Shown here in pieces: positions 10,071-25,857 of a stretch of DNA of 43,699 bases (its first letter is position 1; each line of letters starts with the position of its first letter). The DNA comes from Guillardia theta CCMP2712 (taxonomy: Eukaryota; Cryptophyceae; Pyrenomonadales; Geminigeraceae), in NCBI RefSeq assembly GCF_000315625.1, contig NW_005434578.1, forward strand, positions 191,687-235,385, given 5' to 3'. The notes under the pieces are model-generated. The model saw nothing but the letters and a program-made list of their open reading frames with translations, had not been told where the DNA came from and ran no database searches. The position numbers and the translations under genes were made by a program.

Positions 10071-12847
10071 TGCTGCTGCTGCTGCTCCTTTCCTCCTTCT
10101 CCTCATCCTCCGCTTTTTTATGCCCCTGTACGCTCTGATTTGCACTCTGCCTTGCTCCTGTCTGAATCTTCCTCCCGCCCCTTATTCTCTCGCGCTCCTT
10201 CCCCCATGCCCTCCTGCTCCTGCTCTTCCCGCTCCTCTCTTCAACTGTCGCATCTCTACCTAAGGCCGTCGGGCGAGATTCGGGCACTCTGTTCCATCCC
10301 TTCTCAATGAGGCCTGCGGACATCTCAATCACACAAGGAAGCAGAAGCGACGATCAGAATAAGATGAGGATGATGCTGATGATGAGGATATGAAGGAGAA
10401 AGAGGAGGAAAAATTGGAGGAGATGGAGGAAGAAGACATGCAGGAGACTTGAGCAAGCACGACTTGAGCAAGCACAAACGAACCTGCAAAATCTTTCCAT
10501 TCAACCATCTCCAATGAGGGACGAATCTTCTCTCGATTTTTCTGTGCAACGTAGTGAGCAAGATAGGTAGCAATCCTTCCCTCTCCTTTCATTCTCCTCC
10601 TCCTCCTCCTCCTCCTCCTCCTCTCATCTTTCAATCTCCTGCTCCTTCCCTCCCTTCCTTTGCTGCTCTCTCCATTCTCCATCCCCTCCTTCCCCCCTGC
10701 CCAAAGTCCTCCTTCCCCCCTGCCCAAAGTCCTCCTCCCCCCCGCTTGCTGTCCATCTGCCTACCCTCTCCCTGCCTTCCTCCCACTCCTCCTCTCCTCT
10801 CCTACCACACTCGTAAGCTCAGCTGGAGGAACATCCGAGAAAGGTTTGACCCCCGTTGCAATCTCCCACATGACAAGCGTGCCTGTAACGCATGCAACCG
10901 AAATTCAGCTGGTTGAGAGCTTGGGACACAAGGTTTACAGCTATAGATGTCAGCTTTTTCTGTGTACACGCCCTGCTTGCAGCCATACACCTGCTCGAGA
11001 TCAGAGGAGGGCAAGGAAGAGAAGCAGGGGAAGGAAGAGGAGCAGACCAAGGGAGACGGCGGAGGGCGGAGAGGAAGGCGAGAGAGAGGAAGAGGAGAAG
11101 GAGAGGGGTAAGGGAGGAAGATGAGGAGGGGATGAAGGGAGAGAAGAGAAGGAGGAGGCCGGGTTGAGGGGGTTGACCTCAGGTGCCATGTATCTTCTTG
11201 TGCCCGTCATGCCCGTCAGCGTTCGTTGCAGACGATCCTGAGAAGCAGCAGGTAAGAGAACGCGAGCCCACAGAAGATACTCGCCTTCTTCTTCAACGTT
11301 CTGCTCACTCCAAAGTCTGCAATCTTGATCGTGCGCAAACCCTCTGTATGAATAAGTCACGGGGAGGAAACATAAAGAGACGGGAAGAATGAGGAGGACG
11401 AGGGGAGGGACCAAATCTCTACCTGCCAGCAAAAGATTCCCTGGCTTCAAATCGCGATGCATGATCATGGGTTCCTTCAGGAAGAGGGTTAGAAGCGGCT
11501 CAAGTAGCAGGAGGAGGGAGGACAAAGAAGGCGATGAAGAGGCAAGTCAAGTGTGAGAGGAAGTCAGGGCGAGGGATTCTAGCAGGTGATGGTGTCAAGG
11601 GGAGATTGCAGTAAGAGGAGAGGGTTAGCGAGAGAGAAGAGGGAGGAAGAAGAAGAGCGTGCAAGCGAGCACGTGCTGGGATGAGCGCAAGCCGTGGTTG
11701 CTAGGAGTTAAAGTCGAGACGAGGGACGGGGCAGCGGCTGACCCGATCGTGCAAGAACGCCAGTCCCTTGAGAAGGCCTCTAGTCCAGGCCGCTAGCGTT
11801 GGCCGCTGCTTCCTCCAGCTGCAGAGGATCGTAAGGAAGAAAAGCACATATCTCCATGAAGCAGCTCACTGCAGCTGCATGCCCTCCATGCTGGCGAGAA
11901 AGTGGTCAAGCGTGGGGCCGTTGACCAGCTCGAGGAGGATGACTGGATTTCCTCCGGGCCCCGAGCAGACACCGTAGAAGGCTACGATATGCGGGTGAAA
12001 GCTGGAAGGCAGGGATCAGCCTCGAAGGAGAGAGAAGGTGCCGTCTCACCCTATCTTGGACATAATGTAGATTTCCTTGAGAATGTCCTTGTACCTTGAC
12101 GGCAGATGTCAGAAAACCTCCGAAAAGGGTTCAGTGCACAACATTTGGGAGCTCGTATTGGAGATGTGCTTTCCTTTCATCTGTTTGGCAGCACAATCGT
12201 GACCTCTCCACTTCACTCGGTGCACTTCTCCCATGGCTGAAGAGAAAACCATTAGATGGGGATCGCGAGAGCAAGTTTCGTCATGCGACTGGTGGGGATC
12301 GGGCAAGGGAAAAAGAGGGCGCAAGGCAGGATGAAGAGGAAGGAACAGAAAGAGGGAGAGAGGGAGAGAGGGAGGGTGCAGGAGGTACAAAAGAATAGTG
12401 AAGGGACGGGGGAGCGAAGTTCTGACCTCCTTCGGAAAGGTTAGAAATCCACTGGATCTCAGAGAAAGGCACGTAGAACTCATGCGAGATGTTGGCTGAG
12501 TCCATCAGCTTGACATCTGCGGGGTTCGGCTTTGGACGAGGGGGTCCATGAGCAAGGATCGCACGGTTTGCGAAGTAATTTCTCTTCCCTCCAGCAACCG
12601 TCCCGTCCATGTTGTGCCAGCTCGAGTCGACGCCATCGTTCTTCCTGCTCGTTCTCCTCACTGACGAGCCGATCTGTGAGCTACCGGAGATGTCGAAGCT
12701 GATGCCTGTCTCATCGATCGCATCTGGCTTCCTATGGGAGGCTTCATGCTGCGACCCCTCCGGTGAGTGCGGCTGCCCTTCGTCAGCGGGCTGGGATGGC
12801 AATGGCTGCGCATTGCCGCCGTCTTCCGCTTGCCCCTCCTCCTTCAT
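9933..12847 (-). CDS. TKL-type serine/threonine protein kinase
   Basis: Thirteen exons chain with matching phases: 12847-12427, 12236-12140, 12094-12050, 12001-11870, 11818-11743, 11474-11423, 11343-11309, 11237-11178, 10990-10939, 10882-10811, about 10585-10484, 10313-10260 and 10006-9933. The product is about 423 residues. The first ~130 are low complexity with a leader YVPFSEIQW typical of TKL kinases. The kinase domain follows: Gly-rich loop SEGAMGEVHRVKW, ATP lysine in CAAKQMKG, alpha-C Glu in LKEIYIM, HPHIVAFYGVC, catalytic HRDLKPGN, DFG at the end of exon 7, TGTRRYMAPE, EKADIYS, VMWEIATGVKPFSDVP and RPTALEMLQEL near the C-terminus. All catalytic residues are present, so it should be active. 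The first Gly of the GxGxxG loop is Ser. The exon after DFG could be joined differently (VSRTL read through), so the activation segment is the least certain part. Confidence 0.88.
10031..10082. repeat. TCA/ATC and GCT microsatellite in the last kinase intron
   Basis: About a dozen atc triplets followed by tgctgctgct lie between the donor at 10259 and the acceptor at 10007, on the intron side of the final kinase exon. The Asp-rich reading of the minus strand is this intron, not protein. Confidence 0.8.
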
Positions 12848-13587
12848 GTTAGCGCATGATGAATGATCCACCCAAGTTTAAGAGCAGCGAGTCTGACATG
12901 ACTCGCAAGTTCACAACAGCTGCCCTCCATCCCACCCCTGCACGTCCCCTTTATCACTCGGATGAAGACGGCCAAGGCATGGGAGACTGTCTTATATGCC
13001 AGAATGTCACCATGTGCATCAAGCGGGCGACCGATCGCTCTGCATGTGCTACCAGCTATCCATCCACTTGGTAGCAGTGGATGCCGCCCAAATTAGCTGA
13101 TCGCCATGTCTGCTTCCCAGGTGTTATGCAGCCATCGAGCCGGTCAGATTACGGGAGGAGGGGAAGTACAAGGAGGATACAAACTTCTGCCTTGCATGGC
13201 TCTAATGGTTCACATAGGCAGGACAAGGGGGAGCAGCTATCATGCATGGTACCATTCACTGCTACCGACCTCCGACTATCACTTGCCCACCATCTGTCAC
13301 TCTATATACAGAGCTGCCTCATACATTCATCTAGCCCTGATGTTTGATTGACTGAGACATCCTACTTCGTATGTTTGAATCCCCGTCTCTCCCCGTCCTA
13401 TCTGACTCCCAAAACGTGCTGTCAACACATGTCCTCTCCCCCCTCACTCCTTTCATGGTTTCTTTCCTGTTCCCCTACATCTTCTCGTCTCGACTCTCTT
13501 CATCCTCCTGGCCTCTACCTTCTCGTTCATTTCCCTCCCCTCGTCTCTTCCTCCCTCCCTTCATCGCCTTCCATGACGTGCCACAAC

Positions 13588-13623
13588 CATGGCGCTGAAA
13601 TGAACCATGGCGCTGAAATGAAC
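13588..13623. repeat. 18-bp tandem pair
   Basis: accatggcgctgaaatga occurs twice in direct succession. Confidence 0.85.
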
Positions 13624-14340
13624 CTCCTTCCACACACCCCTCCCATTAGTTTCCTGCATACCCCTCCTTGCTACACCCCCACCCTTCATTTTGTACCCCC
13701 ACCCCCTTTTTACGATGTTTTCAGAGTACAGAAGCCGATTTGTTGAGCTTACCATTCCTGATCACCGGTCATAATTCATAAAGTAGACCCCCTGACCCCA
13801 CACAAATTTCCTCGTACCCCTTCATTTTCTACCTGACTACCCCCTATCGTAGTCATTCCTGGGCGTGTTGACCCACAAAATTTTTAGTATTTTAAATGTT
13901 AATATCAATATTGTAAAATATTTTATTCTCTACCATATTGCTTCCTTTTCAATACAGAAGTTAGTTAAATATGCAAGTTTTTTTTTTGACGAGTACGTTC
14001 ATCACCCCCCCTAGGTAAAGGGATTTTGACTACAGGATGACCGGTAGTTGAAATTATTAAAAGAACGTAGTTGAAAGGGAGTGTTTTCAGATGTTCCTCC
14101 ATCAGCAAAGGGGGTGGTACAAACCAGGGGTAATACCCTTGCAACTAGGAACCTTTGATTTTTGTGGCCCAACTACCCCACCTACCTCAAATCCTCCCTA
14201 TCAAAAGTGGATATAGGGGGTACTGGGGTCCAAATGACGACCCCCCACCCTAGGATGAGGGCATATGAAATAAGGCCTCTTGTCTACTTTTTTGTGCACT
14301 CCCGCAAGGCAATGAAGTTTTACTAATAAAAGTCAATCTC

Positions 14341-14530
14341 AGTGACGGCGTCACTACCGGCCGTCAGCACTCGCCGAGTCTGCCGGGCCGCCCCTCCAGG
14401 ACCAAAGTTAAGTTAACTTTGAGTAAAGATTTAAGTTAAATCACGAGTGCCAGTCTACAGTGACTAGGTCTGATCCGGTGCAGCTTCCGCCGGCCCGGAT
14501 CAAATGGCTGGGGCGGGCTTGTCAGGTCTC
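14341..14530. other. GC-extreme island with a TTAAGTTAACTT core
   Basis: Two CCGG/GGCC-rich blocks flank an AT-rich near-palindrome aaagttaagttaacttt followed by gagtaaag. The same combination (GC block plus taactttgagtaaa) occurs near 29182 and 40771. Confidence 0.5.
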
Positions 14531-14690
14531 TCCCCTTCCATTTGAGTAAAAATCTCTCCCTGCTCTTCATGCGTGATGTGGTGCCCCCAAGCAGCAAGGG
14601 ACCCTTGCTAGCCCATGCTGATGGGCCCAGACGAAGGCGGCGGCAGCAGCGATGATGACGATGATGATGACGATGAGATGAAAATGTCCA

Positions 14691-14738
14691 TTCCCATTCC
14701 CATTCCCATTCCCATTCCCATTCCCATTCCCATTCCTA
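14691..14738. repeat. CCCATT hexamer microsatellite
   Basis: About eight copies of attccc in tandem. Confidence 0.9.
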
Positions 14739-15116
14739 TGTCAGTGTCAATGTCGAGGATGGTGATGACGAGGATGATGCTGATGATGCCAGTGATGCTG
14801 ATGCTCAATTGGGAGATTGTGGGGATTTCTTGATTGTGAGGATTACGAGAAGATCTTCTAACGGAGATGATGATGCAGATGCAGATGTTGATCTCATATC
14901 GAACATGAACTTGATGTTTAACATGGTGATGGAGAGGATGGTGATGATAATGGAGATGATGAATGTGGTGTAGATTGAGATGAAGGAAAGGCCAAGAGGA
15001 TGAAGATGAATTCAGTGGCCGTAGTAGAATTGGTAGAAGGAGCGGATAAGATGTCGATGACGGAGATGGTTACCGTAATGAATGTGACGATAGAGCTGTT
15101 GAATAAAGGACCAAGG

Positions 15117-15180
15117 TGTAGGAGGAGGAAGAGGAGGAGGAAGAGGAGGAGGAGAAGGAGGAGGAGAAGGAGGTGGTAGT
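15117..15180. repeat. GGA/GGAAGA microsatellite
   Basis: aggaggaggaagaggaggagg-type tract. Confidence 0.85.
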
Positions 15181-15395
15181 GGAGGTGCAGTAGTAGCGGC
15201 GGCAGCAGCAGAAGCAGCAGGTGTAGGCGCTGTGCTGGGATATAGAACGAGCCATATCACTCTGTATAAATGTCAGTGTTGTTCGCTGTTTGGTCGAAAG
15301 AGGCAGGCGTTGCTTGTTTGTATTCCAAGTCAGACAATATTCCTCATGGTATATTGACTGACACTAGATGAATATTGAATGACACTAGATCGTTT

Positions 15396-15928
15396 ATGTT
15401 CTCCGGGACCCCCCTCGTGTATTCCTCTTCACTAACACACCGTGTCCAGGTTCCTTTGTAATAACAGGGCTGCTCAGATGTCAACCCCGGATCAATCGAA
15501 CAATGCAGGCAACGCAGTCCCTGGTTAGTGGCAACGAGAAAATTTGCAGTGACAGTGACCCTGAAGCTTTCAGTTGCGCTTTCAAGGCCGCGGGAGAAAG
15601 CTCCTGAGTGGCAGAAGGATAGAGACGTCAAAAACTGCACCAAGTGCAAGGTCTGCATATCCTGACTGAGGTTGCCCTTGCTGATCCGCATGCAGAATCC
15701 TTTCTCCCTCTTTGTCCGAAAGCATCACTGTCGTCATTGTGGGCAGGTTGCGTTTGCTTGCGGGCGCTGAGCGTACTGAGGTGCCGTGGTCAGATTTTCT
15801 GCGAGGAATGTTCGGCGAAGACCTGCACCATTCCACAATTCAACATGAACAGTCCCGTCCGAGTTTGCGACGATTGCTTCATAAGTATTTCCTCCAAGAT
15901 CTCCCGCTCGCGTTCCATGGTGTTCTGA
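15396..15928 (+). CDS. FYVE zinc-finger protein, small
   Basis: The FYVE finger is built from three exons: 15468-15650, 15696-15746 and 15794-15928. In order they give EWQKDRDVKNCTKCK (WxxD box and first CxxC), then NPFSLFVRKHHCRHCGQ (the RKHHCRHCG lipid-binding patch), then IFCEECSAKTC and RVCDDC (remaining Cys pairs), so all eight zinc ligands are visible. FYVE fingers bind phosphatidylinositol 3-phosphate on endosomes. The introns in the finger are only 45 and 47 nt. The start is uncertain. The upstream frame (KFAVTVTLKLSVALSRP) is closed by a TAA just before 15468. The nearest start is ATG 15396 (MFSGTPLVYSS), which joins in phase only if an 18-nt GT-AG segment (15450-15467) is removed. 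Otherwise a further 5' exon is missing. The protein ends 15 residues after the finger. Confidence 0.75.
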
Positions 15929-16136
15929 CGATGATGCGCAGCTATTAAGAGGACCAACTTCGATTTTCAGATCTGAGCGCATGCCTTCACTTTCCTCCCC
16001 TCTCCCGCTAGCTCACAACATCGAGCATTCCAAAATCAGCAAGGGCGGCAAGCAGTCTCCGCCGCATGCACGGATCTTGAGTGTTTCACTATGAATAAAT
16101 CATCGATATACAAGCCTTCCTCTCTCACCCACCTCA

Positions 16137-17297
16137 TCATAGAACTTTGCTGCTGCTCACATTCTCACCGCCTGTTCTCGAAGCCAACCATTCTCCTGCT
16201 CCTGTCTTGTTCTCGATGGGCCCTGCCGGGTTCGCACTCAATGCCAACCATTGAGTGCTATACGCTGTGTACAGCAGTAACAAGTAGAGAGGAAAAGATC
16301 GCGGGGAGAGAGCGGCTTTCAAGGACCAGAGCCTCTGCAAGTCGACATGATCAGCATTGTACATAGCAAGAGACGCGACAATGAGAGAAAAGCTCATCCA
16401 GAAGCACGACTGGATCCGAGTCCCCATGAGAGCGTTCGCCAGCATTGCTGTCAGAAGGATCTCACACGAAGTGGCGAACGCCTTTGTTATCGCGCTGAAG
16501 TTCTTGAGCGTGTAGGCTGTGCACAGCCCCCCGCTGACCAGGAGAAAGACGATACACGCTATGCGCCATGTTACCCGCGTCATCCAATGCGCCGCCCCGC
16601 TCCACGAGAGCACAAGAGCGTTGAGCACCGACGACATGGAGTAGAGCACGAAGTTCGAGCGGTTCATGCTGGAGCTCGTCGCAGGGCTGGCCTTCTTGAG
16701 GAGGAGCTCGTTGCAAACCGCCGCGAGGCTTGAGACGGTCGCCTGCAGCAGCACGAAGAGGAAGTGAGAGGTGCGAAAGGAGGAAAGAATGCCCCTCGAT
16801 AGCTTGTCGCAGTCTATGTTTGCAAGCGCGCAGCCCAAGGTGAGGATGATCAGAGACGTCAGAACTCGCAGAGTGATGGCCTTGTTGAAGAGGATGGACC
16901 AGAAGAGAGCGGTGATGAGGATCTTGATATTCATGAGGATTGTGTAAGTTTGTGGCTCGTAGTTGGCCAAGTTCGAGAACGTCAGCAGGTTGCAAGCTGT
17001 GTACAGGAAGGCAGGAACGACCATCTTCCAGTCATGGTGCAGGAACGCATGATACAGCTGCTGCTGCAGCGGCTGCTTTTCCAGCCTACTCTCGATGGTG
17101 AACATGGCGAAGGAAACAGCAGCTTTGAGGATCTCCGAAAGCAGCACGAGGGACGATGGTTCATAGTCGAAGCTCCTCCCCCGGGTCGTCTGCTTGATCA
17201 GGACTGCAAGGAGGCTGAAGATGAGGACGTAGAGTATGAGTGGCGCATACTTGCTCCCCGTACTCCCTCCCCCTCCTCCCATCCCATCCCTTCCCAT
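16137..17297 (-). CDS. Nucleotide-sugar transporter, SLC35A (PF04142-like) family
   Basis: An intronless frame of 386 residues starting MGRDGMGGGGGSTGSKYAP. About ten hydrophobic segments are visible (for example LILYVLIFSLLAVLI, VPAFLYTACNLLTFSNLAN, ILMNIKILITALFWSILF, SLIILTLGCALANI and CIVFLLVSGGLCTAYTLKNF). The pattern YKxAPLI, then LVLLSEILKAAVSF, then VPAFLYTxxNxLxF, then the YTILMNIKILITALF block is characteristic of CMP-sialic acid/UDP-galactose/UDP-GlcNAc transporters of the Golgi or ER. The substrate cannot be told from sequence. The C-terminal ~60 residues after the last helix are polar and less conserved. It is head to head with the GH116 gene, the two ATGs being 128 bp apart, so the pair may share a promoter. 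Confidence 0.88.
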   Translation of the reverse strand: MGRDGMGGGGGSTGSKYAPLILYVLIFSLLAVLIKQTTRGRSFDYEPSSLVLLSEILKAAVSFAMFTIESRLEKQPLQQQLYHAFLHHDWKMVVPAFLYTACNLLTFSNLANYEPQTYTILMNIKILITALFWSILFNKAITLRVLTSLIILTLGCALANIDCDKLSRGILSSFRTSHFLFVLLQATVSSLAAVCNELLLKKASPATSSSMNRSNFVLYSMSSVLNALVLSWSGAAHWMTRVTWRIACIVFLLVSGGLCTAYTLKNFSAITKAFATSCEILLTAMLANALMGTRIQSCFWMSFSLIVASLAMYNADHVDLQRLWSLKAALSPRSFPLYLLLLYTAYSTQWLALSANPAGPIENKTGAGEWLASRTGGENVSSSKVL

Positions 17298-17425
17298 CCC
17301 TTCCCTTCCCTTCCCTGCCCTGCCCTGCCCTGCCCCACCTGCTCTCTATTCCTCCACGACGATTATTGCTACCCGTCCTTTCGACTGGTTTAGGACCCCA
17401 CCCCTATAGAGGAAGAGTGCCACAA

Positions 17426-22820
<5,395 letters not shown>

Positions 22821-22862
22821 AGAGCAAAGGGTGCATATAGACAAATGTAGATAATGATATGA

Positions 22863-22977
22863 TTGTAATTTTACACTTGAAGTTAGTTGAATCTCATGTA
22901 GATATGACATTGTAATTTTACACTTGAAGTTAGCTGAATCTCATGTAGATACGATATTGTAATGTAATACTTGAAGA
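22863..22977. repeat. 47-bp tandem repeat, 2.5 copies
   Basis: ttgtaattttacacttgaag and what follows recurs at 22863 and 22910. A diverged partial copy (ttgtaatgtaatacttgaag) starts at 22957. Period 47. Confidence 0.9.
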
Positions 22978-23278
22978 CGCGTATCTCGAAACATCTCATC
23001 TCTTCCCATCCCCATTCAATCCAACCTCCTGTTGTCTCGCTTCGTCTCAGATGAGATCTTATCTTGTCAGAATGTCCTTCAACCATGAATTGCTTCTGCC
23101 ACTTGTTGCCCTCGCATCCTTTCTTCTTTTTTCAAGTCTTGCTCTTCATCTTCTTTTGTTTGTTTCACCGTCTCATCGTCATCCAATCTCATGATTATTC
23201 ACTCGAGCCCTTCTACTTTATCCTTGATCCCTGCGTCTCCCTCGCCCTGTTTCAAAAGCCTGTCTCTCCCTCCCTCCC

Positions 23279-23378
23279 NNNNNNNNNNNNNNNNNNNNNN
23301 NNNNNNNNNNNNNNNNNNNNNNNNNNNNNNNNNNNNNNNNNNNNNNNNNNNNNNNNNNNNNNNNNNNNNNNNNNNNNN
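23279..23378. other. Assembly gap, 100 N
   Basis: Exactly 100 N flanked on both sides by CCCT/CCCTC repeats. The round number suggests a gap of unknown size that failed to assemble across a microsatellite. Confidence 0.99.
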
Positions 23379-23913
23379 CCCTCCCTCCCTCCCTCCCTCC
23401 CTCCCTCCCTCCCTCCCCTCCCTCCCTCCCTGCATCGCTCGCTCGCTTCAATCCTCCTTTTCTTCCTCCATTCCTTCCTTCCTTCCCAGGAATAACTTCA
23501 ACCATGTCCTTGCTTCCTTCAACTCCAATTTGATTGCAAATTCTTGCCAGCCCTCCACTCAAGACCTTTACCTCTTGTGGTCAATCTATCTACCAACTCC
23601 TTCTATCTACCAACTCCCTCTGCCCCTGCCCCTGCCTCTGCCCCTGCCCCTGCCCCTGCCCTGCTTCTCCTGCTGCTTCTTGGTATGCCCCTACCTCCTC
23701 TCCTGGCCCCTCCTCTGCGTATCCCCCTCCTCCGCTCGGTTTTCCCCTCCCTCCCTTCCCTCTTCGTGCATTGCGAAAAGGTCAGCGGTTAAACTGTGGG
23801 ATACCCAGTAGGTCCGTGAGACTGTCTGAGCGAACCGCATGGCACAAAAGGGGGCACATGCGAGAAGGGACGGCGGGGGCAGGAGGAGGAGGAGGGGGAG
23901 AGAGAGGGGGAAA

Positions 23914-23945
<32 letters not shown>

Positions 23946-24080
23946 AGGGCGTAGAGGCATGGAGCGGAAGTAGAGTCGCCTCAACATGGCGGGCAGGAAA
24001 GGGAGGAGATCTGAAGTTTTTCCTCCCATTCCAACAAACTCACGGGGATCTTGTAGACGCAGGCAGACGAGCGAGAGAAA

Positions 24081-24612
24081 ATGACGAAGATGAAGTACAT
24101 GGTGAGATTCCGTCTCTCCTCCCTCCTCCTCAACCTTCCCGCAGCCTCCTCCCTCCAAGAGGCTCAGCCCCCTCGACCCTCCTTACGCCATCAGGACGCT
24201 ACAGCAGGAGCTGGTAGGAGGCGCGTCTGCGAGCGTGAGTTGACATGGTGATGGACAGGATCCGATGGTGGAGGGGATCCTTGCTTCCTCCGTCCAGCTG
24301 CCCAAGTCTACAACTCACGGGCATTCAGGAAGGCCCCTGTGCGAGCCGATGATCACCCCTCACTCTCCCCAGACCAACAACGGGTGGGGCTCCGGCCGTG
24401 CTCGCGTCCTCAGTTCTGATCGATCCTCAGGTACGCTCGCAACTCTCTAGGAGGATTCTTCACCACGTGAAAGAACGCGCAATCCAGCCCTCCTCCTGTA
24501 CTCCCAACTTAACCCCGCTACTTCCCTAGGAATGAACCTCCTCATGTCTTGCCCTCCTGCCTGCCATGGCAGGGAAAAAATCTTGCATCTCGAGTCGCTC
24601 GTGGAGCGTTAA
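24081..24612 (+). CDS. Small four-exon gene, function unknown
   Basis: Four segments with GT-AG borders chain cleanly: 24081-24101 (MTKMKYM), 24160-24213 (RLSPLDPPYAIRTLQQEL), 24259-24430 (DPMVEGILASSVQLPK...MITPHSPQTNN) and 24530-24612 (MNLLMSCPPACHGREK ... LESLVER, stop). The product would be 109 residues, soluble, with no signal peptide or recognisable domain. Support comes only from consistent phases (0, 0, 1) and good splice sites; an extra 5' exon is possible because the frame stays open upstream of ATG 24081 to a cag at 24060. Its stop lies 6 bases from the stop of the convergent zinc transporter, so the two 3' untranslated regions must overlap. Confidence 0.45.
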
Positions 24613-24618
24613 GGAGCC

Positions 24619-24941
24619 CTACCCCATAGCAGCGTCGTATCGCTTCACCAGCCCGCCGTCGTGGGAGAAGGGAAGGTAGTGCCTCCGCGTGAGCTCCCGC
24701 AGCCCGTCGACCCACACCGGGACGGTAGTGAGCCACACGAGGGAGCAGATGACGAGGCCGCCGACTGAGTCTGCATGCCGCGAGCCCGGGAAGGAGCCAA
24801 ACCTGTGAGCGTATGAGATGGTGACGTCACGAGCTTGCCTCCGCCACTCACTTGACGATGAGACCGCACACGAGGACGATGATGGAGCCTAAGACGTCTT
24901 GAGCCGTGTGTAGCCACCTTCGAGCACACGTCAGACATGCC

Positions 24942-24984
<43 letters not shown>

Positions 24985-25857
24985 GGAAGCAGCAGCAGCA
25001 AGAAGCAGAAGCAGGGGCTCACAGAGCGTAGATGTTCATGTCGCGTTGCAGCTGCTCCTCTTGGAAACTTGGGCTGGGCTGCCATGGCTCTCAGCGATCT
25101 CCTCATCGTCCTCCTCTCCCTCCTCTCCTCTCTCGTCCTCCTCCTCCTCCTGGAGACATGCATGACCTGCAGGCGAGAGGAGCTCGTTGATCCTCCTTGG
25201 TACAAGCCTTCTTCTTCACAGCACTCCTTCTTCGCGTGCGCATGTCCATGGCCGTGCCCGTGTCCGTGTCCGTGTCCATGGCCATGGCATCCGCCATGCG
25301 CTGCATCGCAAGAATCGTCAACCGTCAGTTCATCCTCCACACTGGGTAACTGATCTGAATGGCAAGGAAGACCTCCGTGCGAGTGTCCGTGCCCTCCAAG
25401 GCTGAACATTGCCGCGGCGTTGAGGACGATGCCGAGGACGGCGACCACGAAGTATGCGGTGCCGATGTGAGCAATCTCCTTGGTGTGTGGGGAGACGAAC
25501 AGTCTTTGAAACGCCTCCATCCCCGCAAAGAACGTCAGCACGAGCGTCGTCGTGCATGTCACCATCCCCCCCAGCACCCCGATCCTGTGGCTCTCCGCGC
25601 CCCCTGCGAGCTGGGCTCGGTTGGTGATGATGGCTATCCCGTAGGTTCCAGCATCCGCGAGGTTGTGGAACCCATCGCTCAGCAGCGTGATCGAGTTCAT
25701 CTGAGCGCCGAACACAATCTCACTGCCGCCAAATGCTTAGAGCGTGAGGGGTCAAGGCAACATGTCTGCACCTGACACTGAAGGCCAGCGTGAGGCCGCC
25801 GAAGAACCAGAGCTGGTGTGAGATATGGAGGCCATGCACAGGATGCGATCCTGTCAT
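24619..25857 (-). CDS. CDF (ZnT/SLC30-like) zinc transporter
   Basis: Five exons chain exactly: 25857-25772, 25722-25167, 25057-25023, 24917-24852 and 24802-24619, giving 308 residues. The start is MTGSHPVHGLHISHQ. TM1 is LWFFGGLTLAFSV. TM2 carries the first metal site (SDGFHNLAD, HxxxD). TM3 and TM4 follow. A His-rich cytosolic loop with GHGHSHGG and a run of about ten HG/HA dipeptides comes next. TM5 has the second HxxxD site (LHTAQDVLGS) and TM6 is GGLVICSLVWLTTVPVWV. This is the core of cation diffusion facilitators, which export Zn2+ from the cytosol into organelles or out of the cell by proton exchange. It ends HDGGLVKRYDAAMG with a very short C-terminal domain, shorter than usual for the family. 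The true start could lie further upstream. Confidence 0.88.
24945..24992. repeat. CAG microsatellite (intron)
   Basis: agcagcagcag run of about 14 triplets, in the CDF intron 24918-25022. Confidence 0.9.

Larger units (their letters stand above)
12848..15395. other. Gene-poor intergenic region of mixed composition
   Basis: No exon could be supported over 2.5 kb. 12848-13350 is unremarkable and presumably the kinase promoter. 13350-13750 is CT-rich with a tandem pair of an 18-base unit (accatggcgctgaaatga) at about 13588-13623. 13750-14340 is AT-rich with C-runs and differs in composition from everything else in the window. 14341-14530 is a GC-extreme island. 14640-15250 holds GATGATG tracts, a CCCATT hexamer array and a GGA array. 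It may contain decayed mobile DNA, but I see no terminal repeats or transposase. Confidence 0.5.
22821..24080. other. Intergenic region with 47-bp repeats and an assembly gap
   Basis: Downstream of the GH116 stop the sequence is AT-rich (likely 3' untranslated region and terminator), then has a 47-bp tandem repeat, CCCT tracts around the N gap, a CCCCTG array (about 23618-23665) and a G/GGA tract (about 23880-23950). No exon was supported. Confidence 0.5.

Noticed and set aside
9933-10145. Protein with an Asp12 run on the minus strand
   Set aside because: The poly-Asp part is the ATC microsatellite of the last kinase intron. Only 10006-9933 is coding.
14615-14833. Small protein with an Ile-Pro repeat
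   Set aside because: It is a translation of a CCCATT hexamer array in anonymous DNA.
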